This document shows positions 1 through 6,487 of a stretch of 8,573 bases of DNA, piece by piece. Each line of letters opens with the position of its first letter. The stretch's first letter is position 1. Below the pieces are notes generated by a model. It saw only the letters and a program-made list of their open reading frames with translations. It searched no databases and was not told the origin of the DNA. Both the position numbers and the translations under genes were made by a program. Source of the stretch: Deltaproteobacteria bacterium (GTDB lineage: Bacteria; Desulfobacterota; Desulfuromonadia; Desulfuromonadales; JAAYDE01); assembly GCA_017417085.1 (NCBI GenBank), contig JAFPZV010000032.1, positions 1 to 8,573 on the forward strand, in the 5' to 3' direction.

Positions 1-2
1 AG

Positions 3-107
3 GCAAACCAATTCGCCTCTGCGATGCAGAAGGCTTTTCAGCAGCGGGCCGCTGCCGATATGCAGCGCCTCCTGCGCGACATCCAACGGCAGAGGGGTAT
101 GTATTAG
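3..107 (+). CDS. C-terminal end of an unidentified protein (partial, 5' end outside the window)
   Basis: Reading codons from base 3 gives 34 residues and then a TAG stop at 105-107. The residues begin ANQFASAMQKAF and end LRDIQRQRGMY. The segment is rich in Ala, Gln and Arg and looks like an amphipathic helix ending in a basic tail. The other + frames give Cys-rich or Arg/Gly-rich translations that look less like protein. I do not recognise the family from this short tail. It is followed by roughly 330 bases without a convincing gene, so it is probably not in one operon with the ligase downstream. The reading frame is the best supported choice, but a short fragment cannot prove it. Confidence 0.45.
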   Translation, partial: ANQFASAMQKAFQQRAAADMQRLLRDIQRQRGMY

Positions 108-200
108 GGGACAGACGCCAAGAGGAGTAGGGGAGTAAAAAAAGTGGCAAAAGAATTGACGCCTAGGCACACACGGGCACATGATGGGTCTTATAAAATT

Positions 201-231
201 GGCCTTTTGAGCACATTGCACGCGAAAGGCC
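201..231. repeat. Inverted repeat GGCCTTT / AAAGGCC, possible terminator-like hairpin
   Basis: GGCCTTT at 201-207 pairs perfectly with AAAGGCC at 225-231. A T-G wobble (208/224) can extend the stem over a loop of about 15 bases. The heptamer TAAAATT lies just upstream (194-200) and again just downstream (236-242). No T-run follows, so this is not a classical intrinsic terminator. It could still help end transcription from the gene that stops at 107, or be an operator or the remnant of a small palindromic element. Confidence 0.35.
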
Positions 232-345
232 GAGTTAAAATTGTGTTATTTCATGTTGTTATAGAGCAATGGTTGGCTCCATCTGCTGAGAGCCTTGAGA
301 ATTTGAGACCATCTGCACAAAAAAACATCACGGTGCAATTCTCGC

Positions 346-374
346 TTCAAAAAAGCGCAAAGAATCTTTATAAA
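346..374 (+). promoter_or_regulatory. Candidate sigma70-type promoter for the acyl-CoA synthetase gene
   Basis: A -35-like TTCAAA (346-351; 4 of 6 consensus bases) and a -10-like TATAAA (369-374; 5 of 6) are separated by 17 bases, the optimal spacing. Transcription would start near 381, about 60 bases before the ligase start at 442. A 5-bp inverted repeat, CGCTT/AAGCG (343-357), overlaps the -35 box and could be a regulator site. This rests on pattern matching only; AT-rich DNA yields such matches by chance. Confidence 0.45.
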
Positions 375-441
375 TGCATACTGCAACATTGTTGTCTGGC
401 TTTTTTAAATTTCCCTCACCATAATGAGGTTATCACGCACT

Positions 442-2337
442 ATGAATACCATCGACGGCCAGCTTTACGAAACCTGCCAGCGGATGAAGGGCAAGGCTGC
501 GCTTCAGCACAAAATCAGCGATATCTGGCAATCCATCAGCTATGCCACGCTCTGGAAAGATTCTGATCAGATCACGGCCGGTTTGCAGAATGTCGGCATC
601 AAAAAAGGGGATCGTATCGCCATTTTGGCGCCGCCCTCACCGCGTTGGGTGACCGCCTATCTGGCCATTCTCAAGGCCGACGGCATCGTTGTGCCCATTG
701 ACAAGGAACTGAAAGGCGGCGAGATCCGCCATATTCTTTCCGACTGCGAGGCACGGGTTGTCTTTACCGAAGGTGCGTATGTGGAGACAGTGGTCGCCCT
801 GGTGCAGGTTTTGCCCAAGTTGGAAAAGATTGTCATCATGTACCCTGAAGATGACAATAAAATTGCCGATCCCATCCTGGAGATGATGGTGGACGATCTG
901 GTCATGGAATGGCGGCGGCTCGCGCAGAAGTACAATCTTCCCCGTGAAGAAATGAACAACTTTGAGCAGATGGCTGACAAGTTCTATGCTTTTTTGCTGC
1001 AGCGGGAATTTTCCGTTTCCAAAAGCCGGGGTGAAGTGCATCTGTTTGGCGGCCTGGAAATTTTCATGCGCAAGTTGTTCAAGAAGAAAAAACTGGAGTT
1101 TCTGAGCGGTTTCAAGAAAGACGAACCGCCTTTGCCGCCTCAGCATGAGGTTTCCGATCCTGCTGTTATTATCTACACTTCGGGCACGACCGGCCGTTCC
1201 AAAGGAGCCATTCTGTCGCACGGCAACATCATGTTCAACGTTCGCTCCTGCATCAGATTGTTTCATGTTGACGAGTCGGCGCACACATTGTCGGTATTGC
1301 CCATCCATCACGTTTTTGCGCAGACCCTCGATGTTGTGCTGCCCCTGACCGTTGGCGGTACGGTTTCTTTTGGAGAGTCCCTGAAAAAGATCGGTGCCAA
1401 CCTGCAGGAAATCCATCCCAACTTTATGCTGGGGGTTCCGGCGCTCTTCCGTATTTTCTACAACCGGATTCGCAAAAAGGTGGAGGACAGTTCCACGCTG
1501 AACTTTTTGTTCTCCATTCCTGGAGGGCGCGCCTTGGTGCGTTCGAAGATCACCGGCTCAATGGGCGGTAATGGCGTAACGTTCATCAGTGGTGGGGCCG
1601 CGCTTGATCCGGCGGTGCAAAAGGGGCTGGAAGACTACGGCCTCAATCTTTACCAGGGATACGGCATCACCGAAACTTCTCCGGTCATTGCGGCGGAAAA
1701 CCAGGATTTCCGGCGGATCGGCTCGGTGGGGAAACCCTTGCCCGGCCTGAAAGTCAAGATTTTCGAACCCAACGAGGAAGGGATTGGCGAGATTCTGGTC
1801 AAGGGGCCCAACGTCATGCAGGGTTACTACAACAATCCCGAGGCGACTGATGAGGTGCTTATCGACGGCTGGTACCACAGCGGCGATCTGGGGCGTTTTG
1901 ACGAGGACGGTTTTCTCTATATCTGCGGACGGCTTAAGAATCTGATTGTTACGCCCAACGGGAAGAACGTCTATCCCGAAGAGGTGGAAAACGAATTGCT
2001 CAAGAGCGATTTTATCGCCGAGGTGATGGTTTACGGCCACAAGATCGATGCGACGGCGGAAGAGGTCTATGCGCTGATCTATCCGGATCTGGAGGCGGTG
2101 GACAACTACGCCCGGGAACATGGCAAGACGCATTTCGGCCCGCAGGAGGTGGAGGATCTCATCCGGAAAGAGGTCCAGGAACAGTGCAAAAATCTCGCGG
2201 ATTTCAAGCGTGTCAAAAAGTTCTCCCTGCGCGAGGACGAGTTTCCCAAAACCACGACAAAGAAGATCAAGCGTTTTGTGGTGGAACCGGACATAGCGGC
2301 GCTGGAGAATGATCGCAAGGAAAGCGATCACGAATAA
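442..2337 (+). CDS. Long-chain-type acyl-CoA synthetase (AMP-forming ligase)
   Basis: This 631-residue member of the adenylate-forming (ANL) superfamily should activate a carboxylic acid, probably a fatty acid, with ATP to an acyl-AMP and then load it onto CoA in the cytoplasm or at the inner membrane. All core motifs are present: phosphate loop YTSGTTGRSKG (245-255), YGITETSP (407-414), YHSGDLG (478-484), GRLKNLIV hinge (from 496), and PKTTTKKIKR (602-611), which carries the expected catalytic lysine near the C-terminus. Residues about 140-235 form a charged, Lys-rich insertion before the phosphate loop, as in several long-chain synthetases; chain-length preference cannot be read from it. 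I chose ATG 442 because GAGG lies upstream (425-428, rather long spacing). An in-frame ATG at 424 would add six residues but has no ribosome site. The dehydrogenase gene follows after 61 bases, which suggests one transcript. Aryl or other acids remain possible substrates. Confidence 0.9.
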   Translation: MNTIDGQLYETCQRMKGKAALQHKISDIWQSISYATLWKDSDQITAGLQNVGIKKGDRIAILAPPSPRWVTAYLAILKADGIVVPIDKELKGGEIRHILSDCEARVVFTEGAYVETVVALVQVLPKLEKIVIMYPEDDNKIADPILEMMVDDLVMEWRRLAQKYNLPREEMNNFEQMADKFYAFLLQREFSVSKSRGEVHLFGGLEIFMRKLFKKKKLEFLSGFKKDEPPLPPQHEVSDPAVIIYTSGTTGRSKGAILSHGNIMFNVRSCIRLFHVDESAHTLSVLPIHHVFAQTLDVVLPLTVGGTVSFGESLKKIGANLQEIHPNFMLGVPALFRIFYNRIRKKVEDSSTLNFLFSIPGGRALVRSKITGSMGGNGVTFISGGAALDPAVQKGLEDYGLNLYQGYGITETSPVIAAENQDFRRIGSVGKPLPGLKVKIFEPNEEGIGEILVKGPNVMQGYYNNPEATDEVLIDGWYHSGDLGRFDEDGFLYICGRLKNLIVTPNGKNVYPEEVENELLKSDFIAEVMVYGHKIDATAEEVYALIYPDLEAVDNYAREHGKTHFGPQEVEDLIRKEVQEQCKNLADFKRVKKFSLREDEFPKTTTKKIKRFVVEPDIAALENDRKESDHE

Positions 2338-2387
2338 GCGTCCGCCATTTTTTTCATTTTTAGTAGAAATGCCGGTTTTCCCGGAAA

Positions 2388-2393
2388 AGGAGG
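2388..2393 (+). promoter_or_regulatory. Ribosome binding site AGGAGG that sets the dehydrogenase start
   Basis: A perfect AGGAGG lies 5 bases before GTG 2399 but only 2 bases before ATG 2396. The spacing favours the GTG; the two starts differ by a single residue. The upstream in-frame ATGs (2309 and 2369) have no such site and would add a tail before the Rossmann fold. Confidence 0.7.
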
Positions 2394-2398
2394 CAATG

Positions 2399-3328
2399 GT
2401 GAACATTCTGGTTACAGGCGGTTGTGGCAATATGGGGGGCCGTGTGGTGGAAGTGCTGGCCAAAGAAGGCCATAAGGTACGGGTCTTGGACAAAAACGAG
2501 GCGGGATTGAAGGCCCTGCAGCAACCGGGCGTGGAAACGCTGTGCGGTGATATTTCCGATCAGGCGGTAGTACAAAAGGCAGTGGAGGATATGAAGGCCA
2601 TCATCCATCTGGCCTGGAGCTTTTCTGCGGACTTTTCCGATTTGCTCGACATCGACGTCAAAGGTTACCAGTATTTGCTGGATGCCGCTGTCGCCAACAA
2701 GGTCGATCATATTATCAATGCTGGTACGGCGGTGGCCTATGGCAAACCGCAATGCAGTCCGGTTGACGAGAACCATCCGCACATAATTGCCCAGGCGCGC
2801 AAACCCGCCTATGCATTGGCCAAGCTTGTCACCGAAGAAATGGGCAAGGTGTATGCTTGGAAATATCCCATAGCGATCAACACCGTAATGATTTGGTATG
2901 CCTACGGAGATGAAATTGGCGGCAAGCATATTCGCGGCATGATCAAGGATGCACTGACAAAGGGCGAGATTGTGGTACCGGCCTCCTGCGGTGGCAGTTT
3001 TTTGCAGTTGGACGACTTCATTGATGGCGTGCAGCGCATTTTGGAGGTGAAGCCGCGGGGAGAACTGTTCAATCTTTCCACAGTTTACCTTACCTGGGAG
3101 GAATTGGCGCAGATGATCGTTGACCAGGCCAATCCTCGGGCGAAGGTTGTGGCTGTGCCTCGTGAGAAATGGCAGGGCAGTTCTTTTCTCACGGATGACT
3201 GGTGCTTTGACATTTCCAAAGCGGAGCGGATTCTGGGTTACAAGACCAGGCTTTCCCGTGAGGAAGCGGTAAAACATCTTGAAGGAGCGCTGAAGGCCTG
3301 CGTTGCCGAAGTCAAAAGCGCCTGCTGA
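2399..3328 (+). CDS. NAD(P)-dependent epimerase/dehydratase-like protein (extended short-chain dehydrogenase)
   Basis: The product, about 309 residues, has the layout of an extended SDR. It opens with a Rossmann dinucleotide motif, TGGCGNMGG (residues about 6-14), directly after the first beta strand. An aspartate ends the second strand (VLDK, near residue 31), which usually favours NAD over NADP. GDISD (about 50-54) resembles the adenine-binding acidic turn. The catalytic YxxxK appears as YALAK (about 138-142), preceded by a NAGTAVAYG strand where the catalytic Ser/Thr normally lies. The C-terminal part (RILGYKTRLSREEAV) is the usual substrate-side end of sugar epimerases and dehydratases. 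Length matches the family (300-340). The substrate cannot be named: nucleotide-sugar epimerase, hydroxysteroid-type or other SDR roles are all possible. Its position 61 bases behind the acyl-CoA synthetase suggests co-transcription, and a strong terminator follows. Confidence 0.85.
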   Translation: MNILVTGGCGNMGGRVVEVLAKEGHKVRVLDKNEAGLKALQQPGVETLCGDISDQAVVQKAVEDMKAIIHLAWSFSADFSDLLDIDVKGYQYLLDAAVANKVDHIINAGTAVAYGKPQCSPVDENHPHIIAQARKPAYALAKLVTEEMGKVYAWKYPIAINTVMIWYAYGDEIGGKHIRGMIKDALTKGEIVVPASCGGSFLQLDDFIDGVQRILEVKPRGELFNLSTVYLTWEELAQMIVDQANPRAKVVAVPREKWQGSSFLTDDWCFDISKAERILGYKTRLSREEAVKHLEGALKACVAEVKSAC

Positions 3329-3347
3329 ATTTTCAATTTTTCGAATC

Positions 3348-3420
3348 TGCCCCGGAGATCCATAAAGATGGCGTTTTTTAGAAAACGCCCTGCAAGGGGA
3401 TTTTTTCGGGGCATTTTTTT
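3348..3420 (+). terminator. Nested intrinsic terminator after the dehydrogenase gene
   Basis: An outer stem TGCCCCG (3348-3354) / CGGGGCA (3407-3413) is followed at once by seven T residues (3414-3420). Inside it lies a perfect 8-bp hairpin, GGCGTTTT (3370-3377) / AAAACGCC (3382-3389), with loop TTAG. A small CCCT/AGGG hairpin (3388-3398) follows, ahead of six T residues (3401-3406); it shares two bases with the 8-bp hairpin, so the two are partly exclusive. Transcription of the ligase-dehydrogenase unit very probably ends here, which separates it from the histidine kinase gene 51 bases further on. Confidence 0.75.
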
Positions 3421-3471
3421 CTCCAAGGGCCGTCCGGCGGCTGCTGGCGTTTTTGCGGTAAGGGAACGATC

Positions 3472-4875
3472 ATGTTTGAACGGATCCATACCTTCTGTTC
3501 CAGTATCTTCGTGAAGATTTTTTTCTGGTTTTGGTGCGCCACCATTGTTTCCGGCATTGTATTCTACATCCTGACAGCTGTAACCCAGACTACGCCCATC
3601 AGCGAGCATCGCCGGAACCTGCTGAGCCATCGCCGCCAGTTAACCGGGCAGACCATGGCGCTTTATGGATTGACCGCCATAGAGATCTTTGAGCGGCACG
3701 GGTTGAATGCCCTGAATGAGTATTCGGAGCGACTGGAACGGCAGACAGGTATCCGCACCTATCTCTTTCCCAATGGACTGCATACGCTGGCCGGACAGAA
3801 TCCGCCCAAACAGGCTCTGGCCATGGCGGAACGTGCCCTGCGCAGCCACACTATCGAGTTTGGCACTTTCCATGATACCTTTCTGGTAGCGCTTCCCATG
3901 CTTAATCCGCAACGTTTGCTTTATATTATTGTGGGCGAAGTGCCCGGCGCGCCGCCCAAACCGGTGGCGCCCTTCTACCAGTTGCCGTCCAATCTGGGCC
4001 TGAAGATGCTTATCACCTTTATCGTGGGAGGAATTATCTGCTTCAGCCTGGCCTGGCATCTGGCTTCGCCAATTCGCAAATTGCGCCATGCGACCCAGGA
4101 GTTCGCCGAGGGCAATCTGGCGACCCGCGTACGGCCGTTGCTGGGCAGACGTGGCGACGAGATTGGGGCACTGGCACGGGAATTCGATCAGATGGCGGAG
4201 CGTATAGAGGATCTGGTGAATGCCCAAAAGCGGCTGTTGCGTGATATTTCCCACGAATTGCGTTCACCATTGGCACGGCTTGGGGTGGCGCTGGAGTTGC
4301 TGCGGCAAAAAACCGGGCCGGAAGCTGAGAGTTCCATCAACCGTATTGGGCGCGAAGCGGATCGGCTTAATGCCATGATCGGCGAATTGCTGTCTCTTAA
4401 CGCGCCGGATACCAAAGAGACCATGGCCCGGAGTGAGGTCGATTTGAATGCGTTGTTAAAGGGAATCGTAGAAGATGCCAATTTCGAGGCACGGGCCAAG
4501 AACTGCCAGGTGACCTTCGAGAGCGACGGCGAGGCGTGTTTTGATGGCAATGCGGAACTTCTGGAGCGCGCTTTTGAAAATGTCATTCGCAACGCTCTGC
4601 GCTACAATGCCCCTGAAACAGCGGTGGAGATAACTCTGCGCCACAAGGACGACCATGTGGAAATCTGTGTGCGGGATCATGGCCCAGGTGTGCCGCAGGA
4701 TGCTCTGGAAAAGATCTTTTTACCTTTTTACCGGGTTGCTGACGATCGCGACCGCAAGAGCGGAGGCACCGGCATTGGCCTGGCCATTACCGACCGCGCG
4801 GTGCGTTTGCATGGCGGCACCATTCGCGCTGCCAATCATCCCGAAGGCGGTTTGGAAATGACCATAACCCTTTAA
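3472..4875 (+). CDS. CpxA-like membrane sensor histidine kinase
   Basis: This 467-residue protein is a complete class I sensor kinase. A first membrane segment (about 12-37) leads to a periplasmic domain of about 140 residues. A second membrane segment (about 177-198) is followed by a HAMP linker (about 199-252). The dimerisation/phosphoacceptor H-box reads RDISHELRSPLARL with the phosphorylated histidine at 261. The ATP-binding domain has an N-box (ENVIRNALRYNAP, from 369), a G1 box (RDHGPGVP, from 401) and a G2 box (GGTGIGLAI, 431-439). Size and layout match CpxA-type envelope-stress sensors, and the H-box is very close to theirs. The start ATG has TAAGGGA 6 bases upstream. Odd point: no response regulator gene is adjacent; the gene before is a dehydrogenase behind a terminator, and the gene after is the type III gatekeeper. 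The signal sensed and the partner regulator are unknown. Confidence 0.93.
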   Translation: MFERIHTFCSSIFVKIFFWFWCATIVSGIVFYILTAVTQTTPISEHRRNLLSHRRQLTGQTMALYGLTAIEIFERHGLNALNEYSERLERQTGIRTYLFPNGLHTLAGQNPPKQALAMAERALRSHTIEFGTFHDTFLVALPMLNPQRLLYIIVGEVPGAPPKPVAPFYQLPSNLGLKMLITFIVGGIICFSLAWHLASPIRKLRHATQEFAEGNLATRVRPLLGRRGDEIGALAREFDQMAERIEDLVNAQKRLLRDISHELRSPLARLGVALELLRQKTGPEAESSINRIGREADRLNAMIGELLSLNAPDTKETMARSEVDLNALLKGIVEDANFEARAKNCQVTFESDGEACFDGNAELLERAFENVIRNALRYNAPETAVEITLRHKDDHVEICVRDHGPGVPQDALEKIFLPFYRVADDRDRKSGGTGIGLAITDRAVRLHGGTIRAANHPEGGLEMTITL

Positions 4876-4879
4876 GAAA

Positions 4880-4895
4880 TGGCATTAATTTCGCA
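4880..4895 (+). promoter_or_regulatory. Candidate sigma54 (-24/-12) promoter in front of the type III secretion operon
   Basis: The sequence TGGCATTAATTTCGCA has the two invariant dinucleotides of a sigma54 promoter. GG is at 4881-4882 and GC at 4893-4894, with the required 10 bases between them. The -24 box matches TGGCA exactly; the -12 box is TCGCA where TTGCA is usual. Transcription would start near 4906, about 37 bases before the sctW start codon. A short inverted repeat GAAAT/ATTTC (4876-4892) covers it. The gap before sctW is only 67 bases, so this is one of few places for a dedicated promoter. No upstream activator site was recognised. Confidence 0.4.
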
Positions 4896-4942
4896 CAGGA
4901 AAACTAAAGAAAACGGAAACGGCCTTTTGATGGGGAAAATCT

Positions 4943-6076
4943 ATGGCAATTGATTTTTCGGTGAACAACACACAATACCTGAATCAGGTTCGGACTGCCC
5001 ATGACCTTGGCGCTGCGCCCAACGTGGGCAACTTTATGGGCATGGCTGCCGTCGAAATGGACAATCCCATGTCGCTTCTGGCGGATGCCGCGGAAGAGCT
5101 GACTTTCGGTGTGGACACAACCAAGGATTTTGAACTTCAGGAGCGCAGCGAACGCGACAAGACAATCAGCACCCGCGCCGATCGGGTGCGCCTGTATCAG
5201 GAACTGATGCACGAGGCCGGAAAGGCCCGCGACATTGATTATCTCAAGGATGAACTGCGCTCCCGCAGGATGCAGGAAAATGTCGCGCGTCACGCGCTGG
5301 AGCTGTTTCATGATCCCAGTGACGCCTGGGCAGCTCTGGCGGAAGCCCTGGAAGATCTGGAAAAAGATCCGGCAGTAAGCAAGGAGGTGCTGGATGCTGT
5401 CCGAACGGGCATGGAGGAACTGGAAAAAGAATCCGGTCCGGCCATTCATGCCGGTATTCAGGGTGCACTGGCGGCCAAAGGTTATGCCGATCTGGACAAT
5501 GCCGACAATCTGCGTGGCCTTTATCGGCAGACGGTCTGTGATTTCGGTACGGTTAACGATGTTTTCGCCTATGTGCATGATACCTATGGCGACGGCAATT
5601 TTGACAAGGCGATGGACTTTCTGTTTGGAGCCCTAAGCGCTGATCTGGCTTCGGATCTACCAAGTATGGAGACCACCCATTTGGAATATGTGCATGGCAA
5701 TTTGGAGCAGGTGCGTTTGTTGCAAAACGTCTATCGTGATTGTAATCGGCTGCTTGATCGCTGGGCAAATGTTCACAATGTCAAGGATTGCCCGCTGAAA
5801 TCGATGGAACTGATGGGGCAGATGGTGGCTTTGCGTAATGAACGTTTTCTGGGGGCAAGCCAGATTGAGCAGATTGCCTCGCAATCCAAAGCGCCGGATA
5901 TTGAACATGAAGTGCTGTTTTTACAGGAAATGCTTTCCATGTCGCGCAATTTTCCACCGCAACTGTTTGATGGTATGGAAGGACGAATGAAAGTGATCGA
6001 TGCCGTACAGGAGGCGGTTGATCAGGCCATTGAGCGTGAAGATGCCTATCTTGCGTCTTCGGAAGGAGAGGAATGA
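4943..6076 (+). CDS. sctW: Type III secretion gatekeeper SctW (YopN-TyeA fusion)
   Basis: This 377-residue protein belongs to the YopN/InvE/MxiC/CopN gatekeeper family. Such proteins sit at the cytoplasmic face of the injectisome, block early effector release and help order translocator before effector export. The first 20 or so residues are polar (NNTQ-rich), as expected of a type III secretion signal. About 80-280 is an all-helical HrpJ/YopN region. About 290-365 matches TyeA, with the recognisable stretch EVLFLQEMLSMSRNFPPQLF. In Yersinia YopN and TyeA are separate proteins; here both lie in one frame, as in InvE and MxiC. GGGGA lies 6 bases before the ATG. It is the first gene of a tightly packed operon, and its stop codon abuts the start of the chaperone gene, which supports joint synthesis with its chaperone. 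Confidence 0.88.
   Translation: MAIDFSVNNTQYLNQVRTAHDLGAAPNVGNFMGMAAVEMDNPMSLLADAAEELTFGVDTTKDFELQERSERDKTISTRADRVRLYQELMHEAGKARDIDYLKDELRSRRMQENVARHALELFHDPSDAWAALAEALEDLEKDPAVSKEVLDAVRTGMEELEKESGPAIHAGIQGALAAKGYADLDNADNLRGLYRQTVCDFGTVNDVFAYVHDTYGDGNFDKAMDFLFGALSADLASDLPSMETTHLEYVHGNLEQVRLLQNVYRDCNRLLDRWANVHNVKDCPLKSMELMGQMVALRNERFLGASQIEQIASQSKAPDIEHEVLFLQEMLSMSRNFPPQLFDGMEGRMKVIDAVQEAVDQAIEREDAYLASSEGEE
6063..6068 (+). promoter_or_regulatory. Ribosome binding site of the chaperone gene, inside the end of sctW
   Basis: AAGGAG lies within the last codons of sctW, 8 bases before ATG 6077. The sctW stop TGA (6074-6076) touches that ATG directly. This arrangement favours translational coupling, so that gatekeeper and chaperone would be made together. 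Confidence 0.7.
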
Positions 6077-6439
6077 ATGCTGGAAAGGGAACTTGCGGAA
6101 TTTGGGCGGCGTTTGGGCATGGCGAATCTGGCCTTTCATGAGAACGGTATGGCCGTGCTGGAGATAGAGTCGCTGGGAAGACTCTGTCTTGAACAGGATG
6201 GTGATGATCTGTTGATCTATATGACGGCTTCGGTGCCTGAGAGTGATCGAGAGGCGCCTCGGCGGGTACTGGAACGGTGTGACTATCGTTATGCCCATCC
6301 CTTTACGCTTGTGGGGGGGCTCTATAAAAGCCGGATTATGCTGTTGGTGCGGTTGCCGCAACAACGTATCAGTGCTGTCCAAATCGAAAATGCGGCCCGA
6401 TTTCTGGCCGAAGAACTGCATTCACTTGTAAAAGGCTGA
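6077..6439 (+). CDS. sycN: SycN-like class I type III secretion chaperone
   Basis: This 120-residue protein matches the Yersinia YopN chaperone SycN (about 123 residues) in size, position and pattern. It has an N-terminal helix (LERELAEFGRRLGM), then a strand pair whose GRLCLEQDGDDLLIYM corresponds to the GTLQLEQHG... stretch I recall for SycN. A later hydrophobic strand (SRIMLLVRL, about 85-93) precedes a C-terminal helix (IENAARFLAEELHSL). The alpha-beta-beta-beta-alpha order is that of CesT/SycE-type chaperones, which bind the N-terminal region of a secreted partner as dimers in the cytoplasm. The gene begins on the base after the sctW stop, so SctW is the obvious client. In Yersinia SycN works as a heterodimer with YscB; no YscB-like gene is present in this window. 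Family assignment is by eye. Confidence 0.78.
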   Translation: MLERELAEFGRRLGMANLAFHENGMAVLEIESLGRLCLEQDGDDLLIYMTASVPESDREAPRRVLERCDYRYAHPFTLVGGLYKSRIMLLVRLPQQRISAVQIENAARFLAEELHSLVKG

Positions 6440-6487
6440 ACAATTGGGCGATATGGGATGTAGTACCGCAAAAAGGGGAGAACGATC

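Larger units (their letters stand above)
108..441. other. Intergenic region, AT-richer than the flanking genes
   Basis: These 334 bases are visibly richer in A and T than the surrounding genes. I see no convincing gene. A frame opening with GTG at 144 runs into the ligase gene as far as 566, but its translation resembles no protein family and it overlaps well-supported coding sequence. The stretch contains a 7-bp inverted repeat at 201-231. It also has a weaker GGCTC/GAGCC hairpin at 275-294, two copies of CCATCTGC (279-286 and 309-316), and a candidate promoter at 346-374. Confidence 0.6.

Noticed and set aside
145..160. TGGCAAAAGAATTGAC as a second sigma54 promoter
   Set aside because: The spacing is right but the invariant GC of the -12 box is GA, and it lies about 300 bases from the nearest gene start.
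156..197. TTGACG and TATAAA as a sigma70 promoter
   Set aside because: The two boxes are 30 bases apart, far beyond the usual 16-18.
144..566. Open frame of 140 codons on the + strand starting at GTG
   Set aside because: It overlaps about 125 bases of the well-supported ligase gene in another frame, its translation resembles no family, and no ribosome site precedes it.
637..1416. Long open frame on the - strand inside the ligase gene
   Set aside because: It is antisense to a gene with all ANL motifs and its translation is His/Gln/Arg-rich, as expected of a shadow frame.
1558..2493. Long open frame on the - strand across the ligase-dehydrogenase junction
   Set aside because: It is a shadow of two real genes on the other strand, with no motifs of its own.
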